The notes under the pieces are model-generated. The model saw only the letters and a program-made list of their open reading frames with translations, did no database searches and was not told the DNA's origin. From positions 659,001-723,000 of the forward strand of contig NZ_JBBORC010000001.1 of NCBI RefSeq assembly GCF_038004425.1: 64,000 nt of DNA. The letters are read 5' to 3'. Within the stretch, counting starts at the first letter, position 1. The number at the start of each line of letters is the position of its first letter. Both the position numbers and the translations under genes were made by a program. This document shows, piece after piece, positions 34,631 to 44,545 of the stretch. The DNA comes from Solibacillus sp. FSL W7-1464 (lineage in GTDB: Bacteria > Bacillota > Bacilli > Bacillales_A > Planococcaceae).

Positions 34631-37471
34631 ATGTCAAAACAAAATAAGTTTTTCGCAGTAGCAACAACAGCTGCATTAGTAGCTTCAGCAATCGTACCAG
34701 TAGCATCAGCTGCTGAATTCAAGGATGCTAATCAAATTGCACCTTGGGCAAAAGAAGCGGTAGAAACATTAGCTGATAAAGGTGTAATTGGTGGAAATCC
34801 AGATGGTTCATTTAATCCTAAAGGTAATGTAACACGTGCAGAAGCAGCGAAAATGTTTACAATGGCTTTAAATTTACCAGTTGTAGGAACTGAGTCATTT
34901 ACAGATGTTAAAGACGGCCAATGGTTCCAAGATGTTATCATCGCAGTATCAAATGCAGGTATCGTTGATGGTATGGGTAACGGTCTATTCGTGCCAAATG
35001 GTAAATTAACACGTGCTGAAGCAGCGAAAATGATTGTGAAAGCTTACGGTTTCGAAGGTGAAGCAGATCTTTCTAAATTTGCAGATGCTAACGCAGTTGC
35101 TGGTAAATGGTTCGAAGCGCCACTTTCAACAGCAGTAGCAGCAGGTATTATTGCAGGTAAAGGTAACCTATTAGCGCCAAACGATTCAATTACTCGTCAA
35201 GAATTCGCAGTAATGTTAACTCGTGCTATCGATACGGCTCAAGAAGATAACGCTGAAGAATTATTAGCGGATGTAGAAAAAGCAACAACTGCTTTAGATA
35301 CAGCAGTAAAAGCATTAAACACAGAAGTTAAAGCAGAAGAAGTTGATGCAGCTAAAGCAGAAGTGAAAACTGCTAAAGAAGCAGTTACTGCATTAGAAAA
35401 AGCTGTAGCGGATGCAAAAGATGTAATCACAACTGAAGCATCAGCAAAAGCAAAAGCTGCAATCGAAACGGCTAAAAAAGCAATCGCAACAACTGAAGCT
35501 GCTATTGAATTAACTTTAGCAGATCCAAAAGTATCATCAGTAGAAGCGATCAACGCTACACAAGTTGAAGTTAAATTCAACAAAGCGGTAGATGCAAAAT
35601 CAGTATTCGCTGATGGAAAAAGTGGAGCATTCAAACAAGGTGTAATTACTATCCGTTCAATCGATTCAGTTACAGACGGTACTCTTTCAGGTGAGTTAAG
35701 TGCAGATGGAAAAGTATTAACTGTAACATCAACTCAATTATTGGAAAAACGCTATGATGTAGTTGTAGATAAATTAACTACAACTGCAGGTGAAACTGTT
35801 GAGAAATTCAACAAAATCATTTCTATTAATAAAGACGTAACTGCTCCTACAGTACTTGGTACTGAATTAGTAACTGCTAACCAACTGAAAATTAAGTTCT
35901 CTGAGCCAATGGCAAGCGCTGGTTCTACAACTTTCAAATTAGCAGATGGTACTGTAGTAACTGATATCACTGGTCAAGGAACTTTAGTTGACGGTGGTAA
36001 AGCAGTAATTCTTGACTTAAGTGATGTAGATGTACCGGTTTCTAAAGATATCACAGCTACAATTATTGGTGCTGCTGATAAAGCTGGTAACTTATTAAAT
36101 CCTAACCCTGCTACAGTTACGTTCCAAAAAGGTGCGAAAGATGGAGTAGCTCCTACTGTATCTTCAGTATCACAAACTGGTGCAAAAACTTTTGAAATCA
36201 AATTCTCTGAAGCTGTTGTAGGAAAACCAACAGTAGCTATTGATAGCCAAACTATTAATGCCGCTAATGTTGTAATTGACCCTAAAGATGCTACTAAAGT
36301 AACGGTAACTACTGCTTCAGTTCTTGAAGGAGATAAAATTGTTACAATCTCTAACTTTGTTGATGGTTCTGGAGAAGTTGGAGCTGCAACTAACCGTGTA
36401 GTGAAATTTGTTAAAGATACTGCTGCACCACAACTTGTTTCAACTGCTGTTGTTACTGATGCAACTGATAAAGCTGAATACCTTGAATTCACTTTTGATA
36501 AAGATGTAGTTTTAACAAATGCAACTGTTGATGCAACAGGTTCATATGTTAAGAACTATGTTACTAATTCAATTAATGCTACAGACATCACAGCAACTGC
36601 TGTTAATTACAAAGATGCTGCTAGCAAAAAAGTTATCCGCGTGAAACTTGCTGATTTATTAGGTAATAAGAGTGTAGAAGGCGCACAATACTCTCTAGAC
36701 TTAGCATTCTCAGGTGTTGCTAATGAAGCTGCTGTAGCAACTACAGCTGGTAAGACTACATTCACACGTGGAACAGATGGAACTCTAGCAAACACTGATG
36801 TGATTGCACTTGCTGCTGATAATGCAATCGTTCAATCAGCAACTGATAACAGCACATTAGTCGTTAATTTTGATAAAAATGTTGATGCTGCATCTGCAAC
36901 TAATGTAGCTAACTATATTGTTGGCGGAGCAGTTGTTGAGTCTGCTACTGTTAGTGCTACAGACTTAACAAAAGTAACTCTAAAATTAAAAGCTGATTCA
37001 AACACATTTACAGGCGTACGTAATGTAACTGTACAAAATGTTAAAGCTGCTGGTTCAACTGTTGCTATGACTACAACTACGAAGATTATTGACCTTAAAG
37101 AAAACGTAGCTCCAACAGTTACTGCTCAACTTCAAGCAGACTTAAAAACGATTAAGCTTACATTCTCTGAAAATGTATTCCAAGCTTCAACAAACACTGC
37201 TGACTTTGGTGTATTCGTAGGTACTGACGCTTATAAGTGGGATAACGATTCAGTTGCAACTACTCCATTAGTAGCTTTTGAGACAGATTCAACTCTTACT
37301 ACTGATGTAGCTCTAGCTGCTAATACAGTAAATATCGTATTACCAACTACAGTTACTGCTGAACAATTAAGCAAAGGTCTAACATTAAAAGCACTTGCTA
37401 CAATGGATGTTAAAGATGCGGCAGGAAACAAATTAAATGTACCGGCTTCTCTTGTAGTTTCAAATAACTAA
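34631..37471 (+). CDS. Probable major S-layer protein (SLH x3, SbsA_Ig repeats)
   Basis: 946 residues; ATG 34631 after AGGAGG, with a signal peptide ending ASA-A. Three SLH domains (~28-200) with intact motifs VTRAEAAKMF, LTRAEAAKMI and ITRQEFAVML bind the secondary wall polymer. Next is an Ala/Glu/Lys-rich helical stretch (~205-300). Then come several Ig-like domains of the SbsA type with recurring (V/L)xxxFS(E/Q)xV motifs (KIKFSEPM, EIKFSEAV, KLTFSENV) and DAAGN-type ends. It has no cysteine and a narrow codon choice (GCA, GTA, ACA, TTA), as for very abundant proteins. It is the likely client of the SecA2-SlaP system at 55550-58819. Confidence 0.9.
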   Translation: MSKQNKFFAVATTAALVASAIVPVASAAEFKDANQIAPWAKEAVETLADKGVIGGNPDGSFNPKGNVTRAEAAKMFTMALNLPVVGTESFTDVKDGQWFQDVIIAVSNAGIVDGMGNGLFVPNGKLTRAEAAKMIVKAYGFEGEADLSKFADANAVAGKWFEAPLSTAVAAGIIAGKGNLLAPNDSITRQEFAVMLTRAIDTAQEDNAEELLADVEKATTALDTAVKALNTEVKAEEVDAAKAEVKTAKEAVTALEKAVADAKDVITTEASAKAKAAIETAKKAIATTEAAIELTLADPKVSSVEAINATQVEVKFNKAVDAKSVFADGKSGAFKQGVITIRSIDSVTDGTLSGELSADGKVLTVTSTQLLEKRYDVVVDKLTTTAGETVEKFNKIISINKDVTAPTVLGTELVTANQLKIKFSEPMASAGSTTFKLADGTVVTDITGQGTLVDGGKAVILDLSDVDVPVSKDITATIIGAADKAGNLLNPNPATVTFQKGAKDGVAPTVSSVSQTGAKTFEIKFSEAVVGKPTVAIDSQTINAANVVIDPKDATKVTVTTASVLEGDKIVTISNFVDGSGEVGAATNRVVKFVKDTAAPQLVSTAVVTDATDKAEYLEFTFDKDVVLTNATVDATGSYVKNYVTNSINATDITATAVNYKDAASKKVIRVKLADLLGNKSVEGAQYSLDLAFSGVANEAAVATTAGKTTFTRGTDGTLANTDVIALAADNAIVQSATDNSTLVVNFDKNVDAASATNVANYIVGGAVVESATVSATDLTKVTLKLKADSNTFTGVRNVTVQNVKAAGSTVAMTTTTKIIDLKENVAPTVTAQLQADLKTIKLTFSENVFQASTNTADFGVFVGTDAYKWDNDSVATTPLVAFETDSTLTTDVALAANTVNIVLPTTVTAEQLSKGLTLKALATMDVKDAAGNKLNVPASLVVSNN

Positions 37472-37534
37472 TATCTTTTTGTTCTTAATACTGTACCTTT
37501 CACTCAATGAAATTTTTCGAAGATGAAAGGTTAA

Positions 37535-37578
37535 AAGAAAGCTTTGTAGAGAGAAATATCTCTACAAGGCTTTTCTTT
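37535..37578 (+). terminator. Terminator of the S-layer-type gene
   Basis: AAAGCTTTGTAGAGA pairs with TCTCTACAAGGCTTT, followed by TCTTT. Confidence 0.88.
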
Positions 37579-37871
37579 ACACTAAAAACAGATGAAAATA
37601 GGGGAATTGATAATTTATAAATAATTATCCTGAATAAATAAGGACAAGAAAAAACAATTTAAAAAAGAACTGGTTCTTGAAAATCAGTTTTACCAAATGG
37701 ATTGGTGCAAGAGCAAAGAATCATTGAGCTTTAAGTAAATTTCTATTCAAAAGCTTTCTTGAAAATTACTTAAAAATATAAAAAATGGAAATAGTTCTAC
37801 AATTTCTACGCATCTTTTAGTAAGAATATGCTATGATGGGGAAGTAATTTATAGAGTGAAGGGGCGTTACA

Positions 37872-39809
37872 ATGAAAAAATGGTTTACAGTAGTATTATT
37901 AGCACTATTTTTAACAACTTCAATCAATACTGAACAATCGTTTGCAGCAACAAATAAAAATATCATCGAGCAAAATAAAGTGACGGTTGTAATTAACGGA
38001 CGCGTAGTTACTTTTAAAGATCCTATATTAAATCATTCAGGCTCGCTGCTATTGCCGATGCGGGATTATTATGAAGAAATTGGCGCAGAGGTTAGCTGGG
38101 ATGCGAAAGCTAAAAAGGCGGTTAGTGTAAGAAATGGTCAAGTAATTGAATTGACGATCAATTCTAAAACAGCACTTGTAAACGGTGCGCGTACCCAAAT
38201 GTTAGCGGCACCGATCATTTATAAAGATCGTACATATATTCCAATGCGTTTTGTCAGTGAAAACTCTGACGGGAAAGTTTATTGGGATCAACAGAAAAAG
38301 CTTGTAGAAGTTGTATTAAACGAGCAAGTTCATGACGGTCAAAGTCCGGGAGCAGGTGAGGATGATCCAATTATTATTCCGCCTCTACCCGATTTAAAAC
38401 ATACGCTGTATATGAACAGTACGAAAATTACAATGAATCATGAAGTCATCACCAAAGATGGTCGGATGTATATCCCTTCTACGTATTTTACGGATTATTT
38501 ACAGGGCACATCCCAATCATGGCTGGCGGAAGATCGTCTGGAACTTTCGGTATCAGGTTTAAACTTTGTTTTTACAGACAACAGCAATAATATTTTTGTC
38601 AATAATGAACTGTATAGTGGCAGTGAAAAACCATTTATTCGAGCAGGCGAAATGTATGTACCGGTGAAATTCATCGTAGACTCTTTTAGAAATGGTGGTT
38701 CACTTCGCTATATTAATGAGTCAAAAACAATTTATATTTCGTTATACGACTATATGATGACAAGTGATTTTTTACCGAAATCTTATGGGGCTTTAAATGT
38801 GCCTCAGTTAGTTGAAAATGCAAAATTAGATGGAAATCGCGAGCTTTTTGTGAGTGATAATCCAGAAGAGTTAATTCCGACAATTATTCAAAACAACAAT
38901 GAAACATTGGCGGAATATAAAGTTTCCAATGTTACATCGGTTAAAGAGCATCGTGTATATGGCTGGCATATTAATAAGCTGGGTGAGCGTGCAACAATCG
39001 GTATTACGGTACAAAATACATCGAATTATTCGATCCGAGTAACAGGTTCAAAAGGAGCATCTCAAACATCAAGCAACAGCTGGAGCACTTTTGATGTTGG
39101 ACTGCCATTATCGGATGCAGTATTGACAGGGACAATGCGTAATGCAAAAAATCCAACAATTACGATTGCCCCTGGTGAAACAGCGGTAGTTGAATCCTAT
39201 TCAATCGGTAATAAATATTTATTAGGTTTCACACATGATCTTGATGTGCGTTCTGTAAGCGGACAACCAGTAAGCTATACGTTACGTACAGTTCTTAGCT
39301 TGGATGAAACGGCAAAATTAACAGCAATTCATTCACCAGCTGTTGCCATTAATCAATATGCAATGCATCCTCGCGGGGTTTGGCCAAGTTCATCAATTAA
39401 AGCAACGTTACCGGCTTATACAGTTGATAGCGCACAAGTTGGCTACAATATTTCGAACGGGAAAACGGATAACTTATTAACAGCAGAAAATTCGATTGAT
39501 AAGATGAACGGCACAGTTGGCAATCCAGGGCATTTCGGAATGCTTTACAAAGTCGATGTTCCAATTGTGAATCCTGCAAATGAAATAAAAAATATTGCGA
39601 TTAAAATTACAGGACGTGGCGGTTTATATAGTGGTGCCGTTAAAATGAACGGTCAATCCTATTTAATCCCTACATTAAAGCCTGGTCAAGAATATGTAGA
39701 ATTACCTGTTTACCAAACGAGTGGCGCTAATGACGTCATTCATCTGGAAATTATCCATGCAGGTGGAAGTAACTTACCAGTAGCGATTTATGTAGAAACA
39801 AAATATTAG
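37872..39809 (+). CDS. Exported protein with copper-amine-oxidase N-terminal-like domains
   Basis: 645 residues; ATG 37872 after GAAGGGG, with a signal peptide ending SFA-A. Two domains of the Cu_amine_oxidN1 type: ~35-150 (VTVVINGRVV...LLLPMRDYYEEIGAEVSWD, TYIPMRFVSE) and ~180-290 (MYIPSTYFTDYL, MYVPVKFIVDSF). These modules occur in Bacillus surface proteins without any amine oxidase. The C-terminal ~350 residues are beta-rich and unassigned. It has no SLH domain, although its neighbours do. A terminator follows. It probably binds the cell surface; its function is unknown. Confidence 0.82.
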   Translation: MKKWFTVVLLALFLTTSINTEQSFAATNKNIIEQNKVTVVINGRVVTFKDPILNHSGSLLLPMRDYYEEIGAEVSWDAKAKKAVSVRNGQVIELTINSKTALVNGARTQMLAAPIIYKDRTYIPMRFVSENSDGKVYWDQQKKLVEVVLNEQVHDGQSPGAGEDDPIIIPPLPDLKHTLYMNSTKITMNHEVITKDGRMYIPSTYFTDYLQGTSQSWLAEDRLELSVSGLNFVFTDNSNNIFVNNELYSGSEKPFIRAGEMYVPVKFIVDSFRNGGSLRYINESKTIYISLYDYMMTSDFLPKSYGALNVPQLVENAKLDGNRELFVSDNPEELIPTIIQNNNETLAEYKVSNVTSVKEHRVYGWHINKLGERATIGITVQNTSNYSIRVTGSKGASQTSSNSWSTFDVGLPLSDAVLTGTMRNAKNPTITIAPGETAVVESYSIGNKYLLGFTHDLDVRSVSGQPVSYTLRTVLSLDETAKLTAIHSPAVAINQYAMHPRGVWPSSSIKATLPAYTVDSAQVGYNISNGKTDNLLTAENSIDKMNGTVGNPGHFGMLYKVDVPIVNPANEIKNIAIKITGRGGLYSGAVKMNGQSYLIPTLKPGQEYVELPVYQTSGANDVIHLEIIHAGGSNLPVAIYVETKY

Positions 39810-39813
39810 TTCC

Positions 39814-39846
39814 AAACAGGCGGGGAAGTTCCTCTGCCTGTTTTTG
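39814..39846 (+). terminator. Terminator
   Basis: AAACAGGCGGGGAA pairs with TTCCTCTGCCTGTTT (one mismatch), followed by T. Confidence 0.88.
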
Positions 39847-40000
39847 TTTGCACTTTTTAATAAAAGTCAGGTATTTATAGAAACTTCAACAATTTTTATT
39901 ACACCTTTATTTCAAATCTCTGAAAATAAACTTTTACGTTTCATATTATGATATATTCGTGAAAGAAACGTAATGTTAAATAGTAGAGGAGCGAATAAAA

Positions 40001-42502
40001 TTGTTAAAGAAGATAGTAGCCGCTAGTGCCGTGTTTGTAGGTATGCAGGGCGCAGCATATGTTGCAGAAACTTCAGCAGCATTCGATGAAAAAATAGAAA
40101 ACAAGCAAACGAACGTATCTCCGGGTGTTTTATATACAAAAGAAAAATATGAATCAGCAAATACTACAGAAGCAGTAAATTTTTTAAGTATTGATTTGGC
40201 CAATAGTTATACGGCATTAGAAATAGGGATGCCGAATCCGATTAATTCATTAAAAACAACATCAGCGATTTCGAAAATACATAATTATGAAGGGCATCGT
40301 GTTGTCGGTGCAACGAATGCATCGTATTTCTTGGGAAATGGCTATCCAGCGAATTTACTTGTAAACAATAATGTCATTGTCAATTATGGTATTTTAGGAG
40401 AAAACAATAATAGTCCTACCCAAGAACCGGTTGCATTTGGTATTTCAAAATCGGGACAAGCGATTGCAGATTATTACAAAACGGATCTATCGTTTACTGT
40501 TGGAGGCCAAAAAGTAGCAATCGATCGAATCAATAATGAGCGTGCTACAGGTACAACGGTACTTTATACAGCGAGTCAAGCATCAACAAATACGAATAAT
40601 TGGGGGCTTGAAATCGTCGTTACGGGTGCTTCAAAAGATACAAAGTCGCTCAGCTTCGGTGATTCAATTACAGGGACAGTTATGAGTGTTTCAGAATATG
40701 GTCAAGCCGGCAATTCCAGCGTTCCACAAGATGGCTTTGTCCTTTCCGTGCAAGATAAAGCGGTGGCGGAACAGTTGAAGGCATCAATTGAAATAGGTGC
40801 ACCGGTTCAAGTGGATTTAAAGATCGATGAAAAATGGATGGATGCCAAGTTTATTTTAGCGGCAGGTCCGTTACTTGTAAAAGATGGCCAAGTTAATATT
40901 TCCATGCCTAACAATGCCTCATTTGCTACAACACGCAGTGACCGTACTGCAGTAGCAATCGATGCAACAGGGAAAAAGGTATTTCTGGTAACGGTAGACG
41001 GGCGACAAGAAGGTCATAGTAATGGCGCGACATTAAAGGATTTGGCGAATTATTTGATTTCAAAAGGAGCAAAATATGCGCTGAACTTAGATGGCGGAGG
41101 TTCGACGACTATGGTAGTACGTGAACCGGGTGGTGAGGCTCCAGTACTGGTAAATCGTCCTTCCGGCGGTAGTGAGCGCCGTGTTTCTGCAACATTGCAA
41201 GTAGTAAATACTGCTCCTGCTGGTCAATTAAAAGGGTTCTCCATTACAGGTTTACCTAGCTCGATGACAGTGGGGACTTCAGCTGCAGCCAATGTTTCAC
41301 TAGCATACGATGAGTTTTTAAATCCGGCAGCAATTTCAGCGGCTGATGTAAAATGGTCCGTTGAAGGTGGTATCGGTCAATTTAATGGTTCCAACTTCAC
41401 AACGACAAAAACCGGCTCAGGTAAAATTATTGCTACTTACAATGGCATTCGCTCAGAGTTTCCGATCCGCGTAACAAAAGAGCCGGAAGTTGTAGAGGTA
41501 ATCGATTCGTTTGATATTACATCGGGTTGGGCTGTTTCAACAGCGAAGGCAAAGGCAACAATTAGTCAAGCTTCAAAAGCGGAGCCGTTCCGAGAAGGAG
41601 CATCATCGATAAAGTTGAACTATGACTTCACATCGAATGAAACAGGTACAAAGGCAGCCTATGTTGTAGCGCAAGCACCGAAAACAATGGAAGGCTTACC
41701 GAAGCAAATCGGTGTATGGGTATATGGCGATGCAGCGAAGCATTGGTTACGAGGGGTTATTATTGATGGTAATGGTGAAAACCATACGATTGATTTTACA
41801 CAGCAAGGGCAATTAGACTGGACAGGGTGGAAGTATGTTACTGCAACAGTGCCGCAAACGTTATCATTACCAGTCAAATTTGACCGGATTTATGTAACGG
41901 AGCCAAATTCGAATAACAACAACAAAGGCATTTTATACTTCGACCAATTGCAGGCAGTTTATAAAGATGGTTATAAAGAGCCGATTTATACGGATTTAAA
42001 GCCGACACATTGGGCAAGTTCAACGATTGAATATTTAAATACTCGTGAATTAACAAAAGGTTATCCAAATGGTACATTCAAGCCGGAAAGTACGATCACA
42101 CGTGCTGAGGCCGCAACGATTATTGCCCGTGCACTAGGAATTACAAAAACTAAAACACCTGCATTTACAGATGTAAAAGCAACACATTTCGCGTATGATG
42201 CGATTGCAGCTGTAGCTGAAAAAGGAATTTTGACTGGGCGAGAGGCAAATCAGTTTAGTCCGGACGGTCAATTAACACGTGCTGAAATGGCAACAATTTT
42301 AAAACGTGCGTACAATTTAACAGGAACAACTGAACTACCGTTTAAAGATGTCCCAGCATCACACTGGGCGTATGAAGCAATTCAGACGGTCTACCAAAAT
42401 CAGCTGACAGGCGGCTATCCTGATAATACATTTAAGCCGAATAATCGCATTACCCGCGCTGAATTTGCAACATTCTTAACGAAAGTACTTCAAAAACAAT
42501 AA
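40001..42502 (+). CDS. SLH-anchored phosphodiester glycosidase (NAGPA-like) protein
   Basis: 833 residues; TTG 40001, ten bases after GAGGAG, with a signal peptide ending SAA-F. The NAGPA/phosphodiester glycosidase domain (~35-405) shows GATNASYF, LAAGPLLV, RTAVAIDATG and LNLDGGGSTTM. This family (related to YngK/EpsX-type proteins) removes sugar-phosphodiester groups, probably from wall glycopolymers. A Big-type Ig domain (~410-490) and a carbohydrate-binding-like beta domain (~500-655) follow. Three C-terminal SLH domains have ITRAEAATII, LTRAEMATIL and ITRAEFATFL, all canonical. It may trim the teichoic-type polymers made through TagO; that is inference. Confidence 0.88.
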   Translation: MLKKIVAASAVFVGMQGAAYVAETSAAFDEKIENKQTNVSPGVLYTKEKYESANTTEAVNFLSIDLANSYTALEIGMPNPINSLKTTSAISKIHNYEGHRVVGATNASYFLGNGYPANLLVNNNVIVNYGILGENNNSPTQEPVAFGISKSGQAIADYYKTDLSFTVGGQKVAIDRINNERATGTTVLYTASQASTNTNNWGLEIVVTGASKDTKSLSFGDSITGTVMSVSEYGQAGNSSVPQDGFVLSVQDKAVAEQLKASIEIGAPVQVDLKIDEKWMDAKFILAAGPLLVKDGQVNISMPNNASFATTRSDRTAVAIDATGKKVFLVTVDGRQEGHSNGATLKDLANYLISKGAKYALNLDGGGSTTMVVREPGGEAPVLVNRPSGGSERRVSATLQVVNTAPAGQLKGFSITGLPSSMTVGTSAAANVSLAYDEFLNPAAISAADVKWSVEGGIGQFNGSNFTTTKTGSGKIIATYNGIRSEFPIRVTKEPEVVEVIDSFDITSGWAVSTAKAKATISQASKAEPFREGASSIKLNYDFTSNETGTKAAYVVAQAPKTMEGLPKQIGVWVYGDAAKHWLRGVIIDGNGENHTIDFTQQGQLDWTGWKYVTATVPQTLSLPVKFDRIYVTEPNSNNNNKGILYFDQLQAVYKDGYKEPIYTDLKPTHWASSTIEYLNTRELTKGYPNGTFKPESTITRAEAATIIARALGITKTKTPAFTDVKATHFAYDAIAAVAEKGILTGREANQFSPDGQLTRAEMATILKRAYNLTGTTELPFKDVPASHWAYEAIQTVYQNQLTGGYPDNTFKPNNRITRAEFATFLTKVLQKQ

Positions 42503-42510
42503 TCAAAAGG

Positions 42511-42559
42511 GGAGCAGTAGGGGGCGTTGAACAGAAAATTCTAACAACGCTCCTGCTTC
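42511..42559 (+). terminator. Probable terminator
   Basis: GGAGCAGTAGGGGGCGTTG pairs imperfectly with CAACGCTCCTGCTTC; the following T run is weak. Confidence 0.5.
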
Positions 42560-42719
42560 TTGTTATTTAAGGACAACGAAGGGCAAGGAATTAACGGCAT
42601 TTAGGGAGTATGCAACATTTTAACACGTAATTGGCGCATAGAATTATTACAAATGTAGTATATAATTTATTACATTTTTGCTAAAATGAAGCATATGAAG
42701 GCTGAAGGAGGATTAGAAC

Positions 42720-44495
42720 GTGTTTATAAAAAAAATCAGCATACTAGTAGCAGTATTTCTCTTCTCGTTTTTAACAGTACAAAGCACACAAGCAGCAACA
42801 ATTTCCTTTAAGGATCTTTCTTCCTCGCATCCGCAATATGAAGAAATCATGTATCTTGTTGAGCTTGGCGTGTTGGAGGGTTCAATGGAAAATGGGAAGC
42901 GTGTATTTAAAGCAAATGAGCAAATTACACGCGGACAAGCAGCAAAAATGGTTGTCATCGCCATGAAAAAAACGCCATTAGTTGTGCAAAAATCATCGTT
43001 TTCAGATATTGATTTGAAAACAAATGCAACATTGTCTGGATATGTGGAAAGAGCAGTCGCTTTAGGATATATGAGTGAATATTCTAAAGGAGAATTCCAA
43101 CCGAAAACTGCGCTGACACGTAATGAAATGAGCGTTGTTCTATCAAAGGCATTTAATTTAGATGTTGAAAAAACAGCGAACTTACCGCTACCATTTTCCG
43201 ATGTAGCAAAAACGGATCCCTACTATAAATATATTTCCGCTATCTACTATAACGGGATTACAAATGGAACAGTTGCCGGAAGTAAAGTTACATATAGTGC
43301 AAAGAGTCCTGTAACACGATCACAGTTTTCTTCGTTTGTTGCACGTGCAATTTCGGGGAAATACCGTTTAGCTTTACCGGAACAACCGGCTGCAGCAGTA
43401 AAGCCAAATGAAGCGGAAGCCATTGATAAAGTTATCGTAGCCGTCGACGGGTTAAACGTTCGATCAACAGCAAAGAGTGAAAGTCAAACTAATATTTTAG
43501 GTAAGCTGAATACAGGTAAGGAGCTTCCGGTATTCGAAGATCAGGGCTATTGGCTGAAAGTTGCCTATAATGGACAATTTGCTTTTGTAGCAAAGGAATA
43601 TACGAAGAGTGCTACCGAAAATCAAGAAGTACCAACGCCTGAGGTTGAAAAACCAGCAGAGCAACCTGCACCGCCTGCAGAAACAGAAAAGCCGGCAGAG
43701 CAACCTCCTGTTATTGAAAAACCGGCAGCACCAGCTTCGACAGTCGGTATTGTAACGGTAAATAACTTAAATATTCGTGAAAAGAATTCAGCCAGCTCGA
43801 AGTCGCTTTTAAAAGTAAATCGTGGGACAGCGGTTGATGTGTTGTCAATTAACGGCTACTGGGTAGAAGTTTCATATAAAGGTACAGTAGGTTATGTGGA
43901 CAAACGTTATTTACGTTTGAAAAATACGTCAGCCAATCCAGTGAAAAATCGTATTATCGTTCTGGATGCAGGGCATGGTGGAAAAGATCCCGGCGCAGTA
44001 AGCGGAAAAGCCATTGAGAAAGAAATTGTTTATAAAGTAACGCAATTAGTGAAACAAAAGCTTGGTGCAGATGGTGCCAAAGTACTTGTAACACGTGCAG
44101 GGGATACATACCCTTCATTAGATGATCGTGTCCGTTATACATCGAACAACTATGGGGAGATGTTCATTAGTATCCATGCAAATTCTTCAGTGAATACATC
44201 ACCAAAAGGTACAGAAACGTTTTATAGTATTACGTCAAATGACAATGAGAAAGAAGATCTGATCCTTGCTACAAATATTAATAACCAAATTGTAAAAAAT
44301 GCAGATATGAATAATCGTGGGGTTAAACGTCAAGATTTCAAAGTAATTAAAGGCTTGACGATACCGGCAGTTTTAGTTGAGCTGGGATTTGTAAGTAATG
44401 CAGAAGATCGGGCAAAATTATTAGATGATGGCTATATTGAACTCTATGCTCAATCGATTTACAACGGCATTGTGGAATATTATGCACAAAACTAG
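42720..44495 (+). CDS. SLH-anchored N-acetylmuramoyl-L-alanine amidase
   Basis: 591 residues; GTG 42720 after AAGGAGGA, with a signal peptide ending TQA-A. Three SLH domains (~25-215: ITRGQAAKMV, LTRNEMSVVL, VTRSQFSSFV). SH3b domain one (~238-300, VDGLNVRSTAK) is followed by a Pro/Glu linker (EVEKPAEQPAPPAETEKPAE) and SH3b two (~340-400, VNNLNIREKNS). The Amidase_3 domain (~410-591) has the zinc ligands in DAGHGGKDPG, Glu in KAIEKE and His in SIHANS, plus the C-terminal VELGFVSN Glu. It cuts the amide bond between MurNAc and the stem peptide, outside the cell. It is followed after 50 bases by the SLH-CAP gene, with no terminator between, so an operon is likely. Confidence 0.93.
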   Translation: MFIKKISILVAVFLFSFLTVQSTQAATISFKDLSSSHPQYEEIMYLVELGVLEGSMENGKRVFKANEQITRGQAAKMVVIAMKKTPLVVQKSSFSDIDLKTNATLSGYVERAVALGYMSEYSKGEFQPKTALTRNEMSVVLSKAFNLDVEKTANLPLPFSDVAKTDPYYKYISAIYYNGITNGTVAGSKVTYSAKSPVTRSQFSSFVARAISGKYRLALPEQPAAAVKPNEAEAIDKVIVAVDGLNVRSTAKSESQTNILGKLNTGKELPVFEDQGYWLKVAYNGQFAFVAKEYTKSATENQEVPTPEVEKPAEQPAPPAETEKPAEQPPVIEKPAAPASTVGIVTVNNLNIREKNSASSKSLLKVNRGTAVDVLSINGYWVEVSYKGTVGYVDKRYLRLKNTSANPVKNRIIVLDAGHGGKDPGAVSGKAIEKEIVYKVTQLVKQKLGADGAKVLVTRAGDTYPSLDDRVRYTSNNYGEMFISIHANSSVNTSPKGTETFYSITSNDNEKEDLILATNINNQIVKNADMNNRGVKRQDFKVIKGLTIPAVLVELGFVSNAEDRAKLLDDGYIELYAQSIYNGIVEYYAQN

Positions 44496-44545
44496 TAAAC
44501 GATCATTTGTTTTTAGTAAGTTTTCTTGATTAGGAGAGATGGTGC

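Noticed and set aside
35230-35520. Short repeated GCA/AAA-rich strings in the S-layer-type gene as a repeat array
   Set aside because: They reflect an Ala/Lys/Glu-rich helical protein segment, not a DNA repeat or CRISPR array; there are no regular units or spacers.
35974-36492. 172-codon antisense open frame inside the S-layer-type gene
   Set aside because: It mirrors the sense gene's biased codons, has no ribosome site, and the sense protein has clear domains throughout.
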